Shown: positions 46,002 to 59,189, counted from the stretch's first letter. The stretch: DNA of 64,000 nucleotides from Hofstenia miamia (GCA_900660155.1 CABFPE010000009.1:724806-788805), one strand, 5' to 3'. The notes: generated by a model not told the origin, from the letters alone. Numbers and translations: made by a program.

Positions 46002-47282
46002 CAGTGCCCTCCAAAAGTATAGCATAATTAAAAAAAATTCGCATGTGATAACGTGTGGAATGGCATGATATTATCTGAATAATGACATGATATTTTTCAA
46101 TAGACCTATAAGAAAAGAGTAATTTGTTGTCATCAAATTACTATAAATGCCCGTCTACATGGTATTGCATGCATTTATGTTATGAGCAGTGAGTAAGAGA
46201 AGAGACATTTCATCACATATCGTGGCACAAATGTTGGCTCTATGGCAAGAGGGAAAGTTGCAGAGCAAAATTGCTTAGATTGGGAGTAAATAAATCTATT
46301 GTTAGCCATGCTCTCAACCATAATCATGATACTGACGTATTTGGAGCAAGGAAAGACCTGGAAGGCTTTGAGGCACAACTTTGAGAAATGAATTAATTAT
46401 TAAGAAATTCACCATTACTACAATAACATTGACAATTATTCATGCACAACTACCACAACATGTTAAAGTAAAACGACAATAAAATCATGCCTTCATGATG
46501 AGTTTGGGTTGAAGGTTTATCATCCGGCAACTAAACCAAAGTTTAGCAAGAAAAATATTAATGATCTTATGAATTTCAGTAGGCAATACTGTGAATTGAC
46601 CACCTCCTATCAAATATCAAATGAGATATTTTCCGATGAGAACACAATAAAGCAATTCTCAAGTGCCACATTTCAACGACCTGTTGAAGAAAGACATTAT
46701 GCTAGGTATGTTCAGCAGATAGTGAAACACTCAAAATCAGTGAAAGTCTTGGACTATATCTCCGGAGAAGGCAGAAGCGGTTTGCGGTTCGGCCCAAACG
46801 GCAACTATGAATACTGTCAATGACCTGACAGTGTTGTGGGAAAAACTACCGATATAAATGCATTGATGTCACTGCGTGGTTTCCCAACACAACGGAGGGT
46901 CAGCAAATACCTAAAAACTCACCAAGCAATGGGTCACCATATGGCTTGAGGATTCGCCTGGTAAATCGCCAAATTTATATATTAATATTTTAGAAAATGC
47001 ATGGGATATCATGAAGAAGATTACCCTGTTGAATTTTATTGTTGAAATTATAAGTGTATGTGCTCAACAGATCACTCCACAGTACTGTCAACATCTTGCT
47101 GAATCAATGTCACAATGGATTAAAAAAGCTGTACTAGCCGCCAAAAGTAGTCACACCAAGTATTAGACAATATGTACATGTCCGCCTTTTGCAATATGTT
47201 TCAGCTTTTAATAAGAATAAAACTAGGAAATTTCTGAAACTTTTTGAATTTTTTAATTATACTATACTTTTAGGCGGCACTG
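46002..47282 (+). mobile_element. Tc1/mariner element with both ends, transposase decayed
   Basis: TA on both sides. Left end CAGTGCCCTCCAAAAGTATA and right end (inverted) CAGTGCCGCCTAAAAGTATA continue as near-matching inverted repeats for about 35 bp; total 1,281 bp. Fragments: LGVNKSIVSHALNHNHDTD (helix-turn-helix); KPKFSKKNINDLMNFSRQYC, IFSDENTIKQFSS and SGEGRSGLRFGPNG (46509-46823); SPNLYINILENAWDIMKK (about 46970-47025). This is the Tc1 order ending with the catalytic IEN.W motif. Several frame changes and stops make it inactive. Confidence 0.85.
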
Positions 47283-47583
47283 TAAATTCTTTAAATATCA
47301 ATTTACTACTAGCTGTGCAATGTCTGTGTATAAGAATCTCTTGTATTGTTAAAGATAGAAAATTGCACTACAATCTGCTGATGAAACTGATTAAGTAGAT
47401 GTTACTGCTGCTCAAATTTCCCCTATAACTAGAGCAGTCATGGAAGAAACTACCGCATTTATTTGTACTTATAAGTTTGATAATTTGACTTCAGTTATTA
47501 AGTATAATAATTTTGATAGTCATTCAACTATATTTTGCTACCAGCAGCCAAATCCCATACAACCATGGCCCATAGGAGATATA

Positions 47584-47700
47584 TTACGCTATGTCTCTAA
47601 CATAGATGACATATAGAAAATACATGTACCACCAAAAATCCCACTTAATGCGTTTTCTTCGAAGGGAGTGAGATATTATTTTCAATTTTACAGACAAGCC
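47584..47700 (-). CDS. Unknown spliced gene, last visible exon
   Basis: Acceptor ATTACCAG. In one phase it reads GLSVKLKIISHSLRRKRIKW, DFWWYMYFLYVIYVRDIA and TAA, ending in a membrane-like aromatic helix. In the phase that fits the exon at 48084 it would stop after ACL. Which is used is unresolved. Confidence 0.4.
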   Translation of the reverse strand, partial: GLSVKLKIISHSLRRKRIKWDFWWYMYFLYVIYVRDIA

Positions 47701-47758
47701 TGGTAATAATATATGATCCAATATTCCATACAGTACAATATAAAAATAAAAAACATAC

Positions 47759-47902
47759 CAGATATCCGGGAAGGAAATCGCCATACAAGTTCGTTGAAAA
47801 AAACTGCCTGTTTGGTTGAATTATTAGCTTGTGGAGAGAACTCCTTCTCATCATTGTAAGAGAAAAGAGTTTCTGTAATTGCATACTGATATTGCCAATT
47901 GG
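47759..47902 (-). CDS. Unknown spliced gene, middle exon open in two frames
   Basis: Acceptor CATTTTAG, donor ATCTG|GTATGT, 144 nt. Frame a: NWQYQYAITETLFSYNDEKE, FSPQANNSTKQAVFFNELVW, RFPSRIS. Frame b, in phase with the exon at 48084: PIGNISMQLQKLFSLTMMRR, SSLHKLIIQPNRQFFSTNLY, GDFLPGYL. Both are stop-free. Family unknown. Confidence 0.45.
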
Positions 47903-48083
47903 CTAAAATGAGAAATAGGAAATGACAATCTCATAAAAACTCAAAAAATTGACTACATAATTACATTAAAAATAATACTTGCAAAAAATTAATAAACCGC
48001 CATTAGTTGATTTGATTATCATTATTGTTCAATTAAAAAAATAGTAAAAATGAAGAATTTTATTTAAAATTTCACTAGGTTAC

Positions 48084-48157
48084 CTGTGCAGTAACAGTAA
48101 GACCAATCCCACATGGTACATCCCGTTTACACCATACATGAAGAATGTTTTGCTTTC
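48084..48157 (-). CDS. Unknown spliced gene, upstream exon
   Basis: Acceptor TATTTTAG, donor CACAG|GTAACC, 74 nt. The stop-free frame that also runs into the next exon is KQNILHVWCKRDVPCGIGLT, VTAQ, a beta-strand-like peptide. No family recognised. Confidence 0.4.
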
Positions 48158-49368
48158 CTAAAATATATAAATAACAAAAGCATAGCTAGGGGTTGATACA
48201 ATCAGCCGGAAATCCGAATCAATCTGAAAATTTAATGGAATCCAAAAGCTCGATCAATGGCTATTATAAATTTTTTCATAAATATCCATACATTACTTTC
48301 GCAGAAATCAAACAATACCTATTTGGTGGAGGTAACAAACGACTATTTCCTTAAAGTTTTTTTAAAAATTGAATAAATTCGAATGCACGAGTAAGTACAC
48401 AAGTTACAATCAGAAATACAAAATTATTTTTTCGTTATGCACAATGAACAGTCTTATCACTAAAAAATCGTTCTCAACATTTGAATGTCAAATAATGCCC
48501 TCGACTCGGATAAATAGCAAATGTAGTATTTTAAACATAATGATGAAATACAAAAATAAATCTGGACGATATCAGTTTTGATTTAATACAAAACCATGTT
48601 TACAAAAATTCAAAGCGAGTTTGAACCATAGTTGAAAGTGATAGCCAACTTTTACGTGTTATGCATACATATTACAAAACATGCTGATTAAACAAAATGC
48701 ATTTCATCTGTAACCAAATAAAACACCTATCTGAAATTTGTCTAAATCAGAACAATATTTTTCTAAACTAAAGACCTTAAACACGAGGTCCGTCAAAAGC
48801 GCTTAGAGTTTATATAAAAAATTACATTGCTTAGTCTAGAAAAATAATCCAAACAAGAAAAGAGTATGAATATTGGTTTGTGTCAATCTTACAGCTTGAG
48901 TTTCAATATTAACATTAAGCTAATTGTCACTTTTTAGAAAATATGGAATCCAAATACTGAATTATATGCGAGATTTCCTACTTCAATTAAAATCTATTAT
49001 TAGACTGGACTGGATTATAGTTACAACTGAGTAAAGCCCGAGGACGTCTTTAGTACTTAAGACGTCAATGGTAAAGCCTGGAGAAAAACTTTGTAAACGT
49101 TCAGAATATACTTTCTTTGCCGTAATGTCCTGCAGTGTTCGGAGACAGTAACAAGATTAAATGTCCACACTCTAGAAACAGTCTGGGATTGCGAGAATGC
49201 ATATCATCAAAACATAATTGCCTTAAATTATGCACGTACTCAGACAATTAGGGTGGAGAACCAAATTAATGACCCAGAGTGAAATTGCTGATGAAAAACA
49301 GTTTAATATTAAACCATTACCTGCCAATGTTCCACATATGGAACATAGTATTCTAAGAGCCAAAATAT

Positions 49369-49412
<44 letters not shown>

Positions 49413-49619
49413 CAAGCAGAAACTTTAAACTTCTATTTGTAGGGAGTCATTGATTTCATAATAAAATAAGCACAAAAACGCTAAAACTGATGAAATAATT
49501 GTATATGTAAGTATGCTAATTATCTAATAAAAATTTCAATAACTCTAATGTCATATATATTTTTTATTTATTAAATACACATTTTCTATGATACAATTGA
49601 ACCTCAACAAATAGATAGA
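48158..49619. other. AT-rich DNA with a (TA)n tract
   Basis: No exon found. A TA microsatellite of about 20 units lies near 49372-49411. 49230-49350 encodes a short peptide with no motif; it may be remote piggyBac sequence. Confidence 0.35.
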
Positions 49620-50097
49620 CGCTTTGATTGCAAAGAAAAGAGAGAGATGTGCCAATGCCCAAAAGGATTGCATCATATAATTCATGCATGGGAGGAGTAG
49701 ACAGAGCAGACCAAAATCTAAACCTATATTGCATTGGAATTCATGGTAAGAAATGGTGGTGGTCAACCGCAGTGTATTTGATGAATTTAACTGTTTGTAA
49801 TTCATGGATATTTGCACGTGAATTGGGTCATAAAAAACATCTTTTGAGATTCACGTGTAGTATTGCGTTATCATAGGTCAAGCCTTAGCAGAAAAAGAGG
49901 TAACGGCGACAGAGCGTCCCATAAGGCAGCAAGATTTGATAGTAATGACCATTACTTGATGCTTGCTAATAAACAAAACCGTTGCAAATTATGCAGAAAG
50001 AACTCTAAAAAGGCTTTTGCAAAGTGTGGTGTAAACATACATGAAGTCTGTTTTCCAGTATATCATGAGAACTTCAAGTGCCTTGGCAGTTAATGGG
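49620..50097 (+). mobile_element. piggyBac transposon, 3' part with terminal repeat
   Basis: Frame 1 (49628-49876): MPKRIASYNSCMGGVDRADQ, NLYCIGIHGKKWWWS, the MGGVDR.DQ / KKWWW motifs of a piggyBac transposase. Frame 2 (to 50093): HRSSLSRKRGNGD, then a Cys-rich tail CKLCRKN...AFAKCGVNIHEVCFPVYH, the usual C-terminal zinc domain. The stop codon TAA lies inside the terminal repeat CAGTTAATGGG, followed by TTAA (50098-50101). The 5' part with the catalytic core is missing and one frame change is present. Confidence 0.85.
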
Positions 50098-50101
50098 TTA
50101 A

Positions 50102-51498
50102 TAAATCATTCATGATCCCTCAAGCCCAGAAAATTAAATATGACAGCAACTTTAATTGTCCTTAGCTCAAATATTTTCTGCAACACGGTTCAAACCATTA
50201 GTTTAACAGGGGACGTCAGAGTTATTAAATACCTTATGTCGACCTCATTCAGACATCACTTAAAAAGTCTAATATAGCCGTTATTGGCTTGACAGCTTCC
50301 AAACTTTTTTGGATAATGGTGGAGTAAAATTCAATCAACATAATATTTATACAGGTTACATTATAGTGCTTCAAAACAAAATAAAATCGAATTTTATTTG
50401 ATTGGTGGGAATTAGGAAAATCATTCGTCCAAACAAAACAAGATAACTGCAACTTCACTTGAAACTAACAGGTATAATAATTTAAACTCTATCAAAATAA
50501 ATTTTAAAAAAAATTGGAATTATAATTCGTTCTACATTTAAACTTTAACCAACTTATGCTGTACATAAGAAATGCTACAAAACTATTTAAAACAAAATCA
50601 CCACTAAGGTTCCTTAAAAAAATTGCTGTGACATTTTCATAAAGTTTCGTGGAATCTATTGCTGTTTATGTAACGACAGGTTTATTCAACACTATTTAGA
50701 AAAAGGGTTAGTGTTATGAAAATGATTTTAAAAAGCATTTTTCTCTTTAATAACTTTTTTACTAATGCCAATCGTAGTTAGATTAAAAATGATCGGAAAG
50801 AGCTAAGTGAGTAGTAAATGTTTTTTATTGCAAAAATGCAGCAGCATCAGCATGTTGTAAGTGTAAAATTTAAAGTTGAAAATTGTTTAATGTATATTGT
50901 TAATTTAAAGTTGCAATGTCCTCAGTTTTTATAGAAACTAACCCTAACATTAATCCTAAACTATTACATAATCAAAACTAATAATGTCGCTTTTGACGTA
51001 TTAGATGAAATAGGTAACACTAAAATCTATTCAGATCAGATTTCTAGAAATATCCATGGTCTACAAAAATTATGGTATTTAGTTTGATTCAAAATGGATG
51101 GCATTTAAGTTGTATGTTGAAAATTCACACTAGAAATACATAGGCCTTAATAAAGGAAAGATGTACCCAATTAGATTAAAAGCCATTAAAATTATGAAAT
51201 TATTTGTAACAATTATTGCGCAGATTTATAAATATGCTAACGATTTTTTTGGTTACGTAAATATACTAAGAAAGTCAGTAAATTCCAAAATCAAAAAACG
51301 AAAATAGAAATTCGTGCAAAATGGAAACCCAAAAGACAGGATTTAGAAATAGTAAGTTATTTATCAACCATAAACCAAATACCATGAAATTTCTTTAAAA
51401 TGTTCTAACATCAATCACAAATCAGGACGAAGATCCTTACTACAACGGATTAAAATATTTTCCAAATAATACACATCAGGTATAGTACTACATATAAT
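50102..51498. other. AT-rich DNA, nothing recognised
   Basis: No motif-bearing open frame. Confidence 0.35.
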
Positions 51499-51885
51499 TA
51501 CTGTACCTCCCGGCAATTAAGCCGATTTCTGGACCCAAAATATTGCCTAAAATTTTTGGGGTCGACTTATTGGCCGAGTGCATCCTTAATCCATATTTTC
51601 CGAGTCATTACAGTCCGGTAATTATTGCAAACACAATATAGCACAGGTATATACTGCTACATGCATTGAAATTTACGCTAGTAGAACAATTTATTTATGA
51701 ACAATTTAAAATCCAAGAAATGTAGCCTCCTCTTCACCATTGCACATACTTGAGAACCACAAAATAACTTGAAAAAATCATCGTCATTATTTCAAATTTT
51801 AAATCGGCGGTGCTTGCGAAAATTCCTGTTTTTTCGGTCAGCAATCACCTTCGACTTATTAGGAGAATCGCTGGGAAATACGGTA
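51499..51885. mobile_element. MITE with TA flanks
   Basis: Left end TA|CTGTACCTCCCGGCAATTAA and right end (inverted) TA|CCGTATTTCCCAGCGATT are similar, and both lead to AAG.CGA further in. 383 bp, non-coding, GC-richer than the flanks. Probably a pogo- or Tc1-superfamily non-autonomous element; the superfamily is inferred from the TA flanks. Confidence 0.5.
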
Positions 51886-52261
51886 TTTTGTATCTACAAC
51901 AAACACTAAGCTTTCAATAGACTTCAATTTTCAACAAGATCATATAAATAATGTTCACTTAGGAAAACTTTGATATAAATGGTCTGAAATGAAATCATTT
52001 AAGTGAAATGCAGGAAATCATAGATTTCTAAATCAAATTTAACTTGTGCGATTTAACTGTCTGGTGCATAGACATTGTATATTTCAAGTTATAACTAATA
52101 GAAAAAAGTTAGTAAACATGTTATTTAAAATTGTAGAAAAAAGTTTATTCTTTTTTCGTTATTTTAAGCCATAGGTTTTACAATACAGTTTTATTTTAGC
52201 TGAGTAATGACAATTTTAGTTTGACAAAGCACGCCAGAAAGCGAACCTCTGAATTCTCAAA

Positions 52262-53235
52262 ATGGATGATAGAGACATTGCTTCAAGTATGACTTCAGAA
52301 ACTGAATCAGAAACAGAAAGCGATACTGAAACAGATATTAGCATTTCGTATTGTCATTTTGAAGGAATTTTAGATACTGAGAATAATCACTGGACTCCAG
52401 TTGATCAAGACACAGATGAAAAACCACAGCCCTTTCAGTTTTCTCCCTCGTTTTGGCCAGGTCCAATCGATTGTGTAGATAAAGATGCTGAGCCAGTAGA
52501 ATACTTTTCGCACATGTTTTATCAAAAAAGGTGGTAAGCGGAAAAAATTGAATCCATGGTAGAACATTTTAGCTCTCAGTTTCAGACATTATATATGCCA
52601 GACAAATTTGTTAGTATTGATGAGAGCTTAATAGGTTGTGAAGGTAGGGCTCCTTGTATACAATATATGCTGGGCAAGCATCACCATCGCTTTGGCCTAA
52701 AACTATTTTGTCTTTGCGAAAGTTCGACTGGTTATATAAGGAATTTTCAGCTTACAATGGTAAAATAAAAATCTTAGTGAACATGGGGTATCATCTTTAT
52801 ACTGATAACTGGTACACGTCTGAACCATTAGCGAAAAAATGATAAAAGAAAACGTCAACTTGACCAGTAGTGTTAGAGCTAACCGAAAGTATTTGCCGGC
52901 TGATGTAAAAAAGAAATTGAAGTAAGGGGGTTCTGTTGCTTTCAGGGTTTTGTGTATGGGTTGGCAGGTAAAAAGCATGTTATTTTTATTTCTACTGAAG
53001 GCTCTTCAAAAGTGATTGAATATACTAGACAAAGGGGAAGAAAACATCAAGCGCCTGAAGTAGCTCGTGAATATAATTTGCATATGGGAAGTGCGGATCT
53101 CAGCGATATGTGATCTTACATGTTCCTTGATGAAAGAAGGACAGTCCGATACAAATGCTTGATACTCATGTTGTCAATTTGTTTCCAATGGAACCGCAAG
53201 CTCCATTTCTAAGCGCATAGTATATTTACAAAGAA
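52262..53235 (+). mobile_element. piggyBac transposase remnant, second family member
   Basis: N-terminal acidic part (52262-52537; SETESETESDTETD), YFSHMF, then MVEHFSSQFQTLYMPDKFVS, IDESLIGCEGRAPCIQY and HHHRFGLKLFCLCESSTGYI (52556-52768). These carry the first catalytic Asp (VSIDES) and the KHHHRFG motif of the piggyBac transposase. Next GYHLYTDNWYTSEPLA (second Asp) and REYNLHMGSADLSDM, YMFLDERRTVRY (about 53065-53160). Broken frames. No TTAA-flanked ends were found. It belongs to a different lineage from 49620-50097. Confidence 0.85.
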
Positions 53236-53746
53236 TTTCTTCATTTCACCAGCTTTTTTAAGAATGCCTTGTAAATACCATGCTGACTAGGTGCTAAGAT
53301 CTCATGCCCCCTCTGAAAACTGTTTACAGATTTTTGCAGCTTTCCTAATAGAGTCATTTGTTCCAAAATCAATCAGATTTCATAAAAAGGGATCATGTTA
53401 CCAGACTGGCCACTGTCCGAAAACAAATGGGACCAACCTAGGGGTAGGTATTTTTATTGCATTTTTATGTACAATAAATTTTTGACAATTTTTTCTAATT
53501 TTCTTTTCACAAAATAAAATTTGACAGTAAAACCTGTTAAAACTTTTAAGCAATATACAATGTTAAATTAATGAAAAAAATTGTTTACATCATTCGAATA
53601 GTTATTGCTACCCACTGTTGAGATGTCTTTTCATCATCTAACATTTTCGTACTATTTCGACCACCCTTTCCATTTCTGCTTTTCTTTTTCTTTTAAAGCG
53701 TTTACTTGTTTTGTTTTTTGTACAGATGTGTGCCGCTTATAGATCT

Positions 53747-54382
53747 TTATCTCAGTTCTAATTTCCTCAGCAACTCTAGCTCAGTATTCTTCTTTTCTTT
53801 GTTAGCGCTAAATTTGTTACTGTTAGCACTTACCAATTTGATCATATTAAGAAGATCAGGAGGGGGAATGAAGTTCTCAAAGCTCTCACGATCAAAATAA
53901 TATCGAATCAATCTCATTACCATCATGTTATGAGGACAAATAATCTGCAATTTTTCAACCAAGGCGTTAATGTTCGGATACTTGTCAGCATGTAAAAAAT
54001 TAGCAAATGCTTCAGCAAGACTACTAGTATTTGAATGTACAACACGCAGGGCTGAAAAATCACCGCTCACTAACGATGAACTTAAACGTACTACTGTTGA
54101 CAGAGTTTTAAACGCTATCATTGAATTTGTGACTAGTAAAAAAATTGGGAATGAATCGGGACGTTTTGGGACTGGTCCCATAAATGTAACCAAGTGGTCA
54201 GCATGTATGTTACGTGAAAATGTACTTTGCGCAATTATTGAGAAATGGTCAGCAAGTTGGCCTTGAATGCAGAAAAACTCATCGCGAGATGCCAGCCTTA
54301 CCGCATTTATTAAAAATGTAAGTCCAGTGTTGATGTTGAATACGACAGTTCTAGGGCTTAACAATCGCAAAGTAACATGCAA
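53747..54382 (-). CDS. Unknown 211-residue protein or exon
   Basis: Intact ATG-to-stop frame, long for this AT-rich DNA. It reads MHVTLRLLSPRTVVFNINTG, AVRLASRDEFFCIQGQLADH, then an amphipathic-helical body (DKYPNINALVEKLQIICPHN, FENFIPPPDLLNMIKLVSAN), ending KEKKNTELELLRKLELR. No signal peptide, no membrane span that I trust, no known motif. A diverged piece of the same sequence occurs at 40018-40227. Being uninterrupted, it could be a retrocopy, a mobile-element protein or a single-exon gene. Confidence 0.45.
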   Translation of the reverse strand: MHVTLRLLSPRTVVFNINTGLTFLINAVRLASRDEFFCIQGQLADHFSIIAQSTFSRNIHADHLVTFMGPVPKRPDSFPIFLLVTNSMIAFKTLSTVVRLSSSLVSGDFSALRVVHSNTSSLAEAFANFLHADKYPNINALVEKLQIICPHNMMVMRLIRYYFDRESFENFIPPPDLLNMIKLVSANSNKFSANKEKKNTELELLRKLELR

Positions 54383-57300
54383 GAAGCAAAAGCAAATATG
54401 GATTCATGTGTGAAATTTTTTAAACAGCTCAAAATCAGTGGCGGCGGCTATGGGTGGGCAAGATGGACTTGATCCACTTTGAAAATACAATATTAAATGG
54501 CAATCAACACTAATTTATTACCCCCATTTTGAATTAAATAAACAGATTATGATATTACAAAAACCATGTACATGTAGATAGCTAGTTTATTTAAAATGGA
54601 AAAATATTAATAAAAAAAAACTAATATTACAGCAGTAAGTACAATTTGAAATGCAATTTTTTGCAGCTTGGTGTTGAGCTCCAAATTTACAATTTACCCA
54701 ATCAGAATTGTTCATCAGAAGGCTGATCAAATTGCCTCCATCCACTTTTCTCTTAAACAATACGCATGCAATATTGTAAACCAACGGCCAATCAAAAATT
54801 GAACACGCTAGCAAAGGTGGAACAAAATGAAATAGTACAGCTTTCGAGAAACAAGTGCTCGGAATTAATGCAATAGTCCTTACAAAAGATGGTGTGAGCT
54901 GTAAGACCAACTTTCTCTCGGTTTAACCAATTTACAGTAAATTGCAATCAACCACCTATCTCCTCAAAGCTGGCCAATTTTTCAAATTAAGCCATTTTTC
55001 GAATTTTATTTGCAGAGGCCCTAAAATTTTTCAAAATTGAAAAAAGTTTGTTTCTAGATTAATCCATGAAAAATCGAATAGTACTGCAATTTTGAAGTAA
55101 CGATAGCTACAATTTTAAACCTGAAGAAAAATTGCGCCTGGTATTGCTCTATCAAACAGTATATAGTATGTTAAGATCCACCCCCTTCTTACAATTTTAC
55201 TAAAATACTGACTGAATTACATGAAAACTACATGTTGTCTACATATTTTGAGGTTAATGTAATGTATCAAGAAACTATAAAGATATTAGATGAAGATCAT
55301 ATAAAAACCCTTGAAAATTCTCGAACTCTCAAAGTTTGTAATTCAATATTTCATTTATTTATTGGTCATATTCAAATTATGTTTGCTACACGCCACCACT
55401 ACTCAAAATAGAGTTCACTATATTCACTTATGTATAAAACCTCATATAAATGTGATACAGGATAGTGTTTTTGAAGAAAATATTAAAAAGTTGTATCCCT
55501 AATATATATTTATATTTATATATATATATATTAAACTGTTTTCATATCACATCAAAGGACTTAGCCCGCCACATGGCTCTGTGGGTGTTATGTTTGTGAT
55601 TATAAAAAAGTAACACATTTGTTCACAATGAATATTACATGTATTTAAAAAAATTAAGAAGTGCACGTCCCTCCTCCCCTGCTCTTGGATGCAATAAAAC
55701 AACTTTAAAATATGTACAAAATGAAAGCATGTAGCCATCTAGCGATTTAAAGCATTTCATTTTAATATAACGTGCAGAACGAAATAGTGGAAAGAATTAC
55801 AGTTCCAACGGTCCAAATTAACGTAAGTATTTTATTTCAGAAAATGAATCATTGAAATCTGTGCACAGTTAAGGGTTCATTTTAGTGAGATATTTATAAA
55901 CTCATTTATCAAAGAGCTGACAAATTATGCATGGAACACCACTTTAGTTGCTTAATGGACAAAAGGAATAGATATATTTGCCATTCGCATTCAAAATTTT
56001 ATAATAGCTCTGTCGACAATTATTTTATTGGAAACAGCGTTGATTTTACATTTGCGAGGGAATTTTCGAATTGCTAATATTAAATTATTCATTAAAATAC
56101 CTAACAAATATCTAAAATACCAACAATGAAAATGGAACCATTGAAAATGCACTTGATAAATCAACGTAGTACTCTTAATAAAATATTGGCCAACAGAACA
56201 ATTACGGAATCTTGAAATATAATGAATTTTCATTTTGCCAAAAATCAATTCATTTTATCAACAGGACAATTTAATTGTTGATTTCATTTCCATGTCGCAT
56301 GTGTTGACTCGTTGACAAAACCAGGCGATAAATCGTTTACTGGAAACACGTAGTTGAATTATGGATAGTTGATAAAATAGTTGCCATTTTTTTAAAAACG
56401 GGGCTTAAAATAGTTATCATTATAATTGAAAAATTATAAATTTTTATAGGCGAAATCGTATATAGATACAATTTCAAATTGATTCTAATATGAAATTATA
56501 CAAAATTCAATTTAGAATAATCTCCATGGTGACTAAGTTACGTATTCTGAAAAAATAATGGATTGGTTAAGTTTTGGTGGTGACATTTAGCCTTTAAACT
56601 ACTAACCAGACATTTCTAACAAATAAAAGCTGTTTTCCATTAAATAAATTGTAAGGAAAAAATTTCTAAAACATCTAATTTTTCTTCTTGGAATAATTTC
56701 TAACATTGTAATAAAAACTAGTATGGATAATGAAATTTTGAGGGCATTGCTTAAAACATAATTTCTACTGATTTCGTAAAAGATTTCTTCGATTCTGTAA
56801 AAGCATTTGCAGTGAATTCAGAATATCACTTTTGTTTAGTAAAGCATTGATATCACAATGTCGGTTTCATGTGCCGCTCAATCGTTATCAATCATTCGAC
56901 TAATTTCCTCAAAAAGTATAATCACTAAGGATATCAAGATATGTCAAATTATAAATCTTAAATCAAACTGAAATTGAACTGCTGGCATTAGGTTGCCGTA
57001 ATTGCAATTATATATTTTAGTTGTAATTTATCGCAATGAAAAATACGTTTGCAAAGTGGTTCAAAAAGCACCATGCTCAATAAAAATGGTATCAGTACTC
57101 TTAAAAGAAACCTTTACATTCGAATTTCTCGCAATTTGCCGCCAAAAAATAACTGGGATACATGCTTTTTTATGTCGAAAACAAATTTCTTTAGGTTTTT
57201 AACTCAAACATCACTGAATTCATTAAAATGAATTCTCATTAAAGTCTGATAATGAACCAGCTGAGATAAAGTCTAATAAATGATAGTAAAAAAGTCATGT

Positions 57301-58514
57301 TAAGTGAAAATCAGTTAGATAGAATGTCGCGTACAGCAATAATTGGAAAGGTATTTAAGATTCAGCAAACAGCACGGATTATCATTAGAATGAAGAAAAA
57401 CAGACTTTACCTATAACAGAGAGGATGGAATCCAATCCAGAGATACAGAACATACATGCCGGGGGTGGAGCAAGACGCCACACATTTTAACCAAATATTA
57501 TAAATCTAATTCCTAAAATTATTATCAACTATAATCATAATATATTTATAGATTTAAATAGTTGAATTTCTTGTAGTATTACCTCCCGTATTAACTTTTT
57601 ATGTCAAAATTAAAAAATAACCACTTCGCAATGTCACTATGAATTGAGGTTGTTTTAAACAAAATAAGTTTACTTCAAAATTGCAGATAAGGCGCTGAAA
57701 ATAAGAATCGTATAAACAATGAAAAATTATAGAACAAACCCAAAATGTATATTGCAAGACATTAAAAAAATGTTGTAGAGTGTATTAAAATCAGTGATAG
57801 AAAAATTAATTTTTCAAACAAAATTTGAGATTTAAATATAAATTTTGTATTTTACTGAAATTGTATACTAAATTGGATTAAAAATTTTAAATTATATAAC
57901 AGCAACATTAAATAAATTAATACCCTATTAATAGTATGATTCCATAAACATTTTTGTATTCGTGATTATAATAATGACAAACCTTCTGTGTACTAAGTTG
58001 ATCTTGGCATTGCAAGTTACTTAGAATTCATATTTAAATGAGATTTTTCGATTGAAGAGCATCCCAAATTATATTGGTATTTTTACATTTTGGCAGTGTT
58101 TGCAAAAGCTAAGGCATTCCACTTGCTTCTCTGTGTTCTGTGCTTTTTCTTTGACATACATATTAGAGAGAATCATTTTCAGAATTCTGCTCTTTCATTT
58201 GCAAATATGTACAAACAAATGTTTTTGGTTGCTTTACTATTTTATCATTATGTGATGGCAAACATGAATCGCATTTTCAGATTTGAAGTATTCGTCATAA
58301 TTTTATAAGTTTTTGGAAAGAATAACGCGGAACCTGTTGTATGAACAATGAAATTCAATTACACAATTTCACGTAGATTGAGATTATTAACACACTTATA
58401 TTGGGATTCAATGTAAAAATGTGTGTAATTTACAAAATGTACAAATACACAAGTTTTAAAAATTTTTGGATCCGAAACAGATCTGAAGTTTTTCAAAATG
58501 AAGATCCGATCGGT
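54383..58514. other. Long AT-rich stretch without recognised genes
   Basis: Open frames are short and motif-free. A small (TA)n-like tract lies at 55504-55531. I see no element ends or exons I can support. Confidence 0.35.
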
Positions 58515-58549
58515 ATCCGATCCGATCCGATCCGATCCGATCCGATTCC
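58515..58549. repeat. (ATCCG)n pentamer microsatellite
   Basis: Six perfect ATCCG units, then ATTCC. Confidence 0.9.
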
Positions 58550-59189
58550 ATCTCTGATACGTGAGCAACCGTGGGCTACAGTGATGTCAATCACGATCTA
58601 AATATGGAGATGTACATTGTACACTCCACAACCAAATTAATCGTGGCTTCGTTAATGTCCAATTTATGTACTAAAAAATTATATCCTTGTGAATAAAAAG
58701 AGACTTCTTGCTATACATTTGGGTTATATCATATGATACATTCATATATATATATTTAGGTAACTTCAATGTCAGCCGTAATATTTGTGAAAACACTGAA
58801 GTGCAGTAATTAAAGTAAGAGTTTTATATAAGTACCGTAATTCATTAGTTAAATACTGAAAAGTTTGGAATACAAGGGTGAGTCCCATGTAACTAAAGTA
58901 TATGAATCTCTTCATTAACATTTCGAGATATTGTAACAGCGTATAAGTGACTGATGACCATGTCCCCGATAAAACGGGCACTTAGTATATCGCTTAAAAT
59001 GACACATCAACAAACTAAAAATTCATGAGGTATTAAAGAAATATTAAGTGACTGTCGTTAAGTAATAATACATTATTTCAATGGCCAACGTTTTTCATAA
59101 ACTAAATAAGAGTCAAAGCAATATATTTGCTAAAAAGTTACAATTAATCTACACACTAAATATGAAATATATAATAATAATAAATTTGT
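58550..59189. other. AT-rich DNA, nothing recognised
   Basis: No motif-bearing frames. A short ATA/TAA-rich tract lies at about 59167-59183. Confidence 0.3.

Noticed and set aside
58515-58549. ATCCG pentamer as a telomere-like or regulatory repeat
   Set aside because: Only six units and not a known telomere sequence; an ordinary microsatellite.
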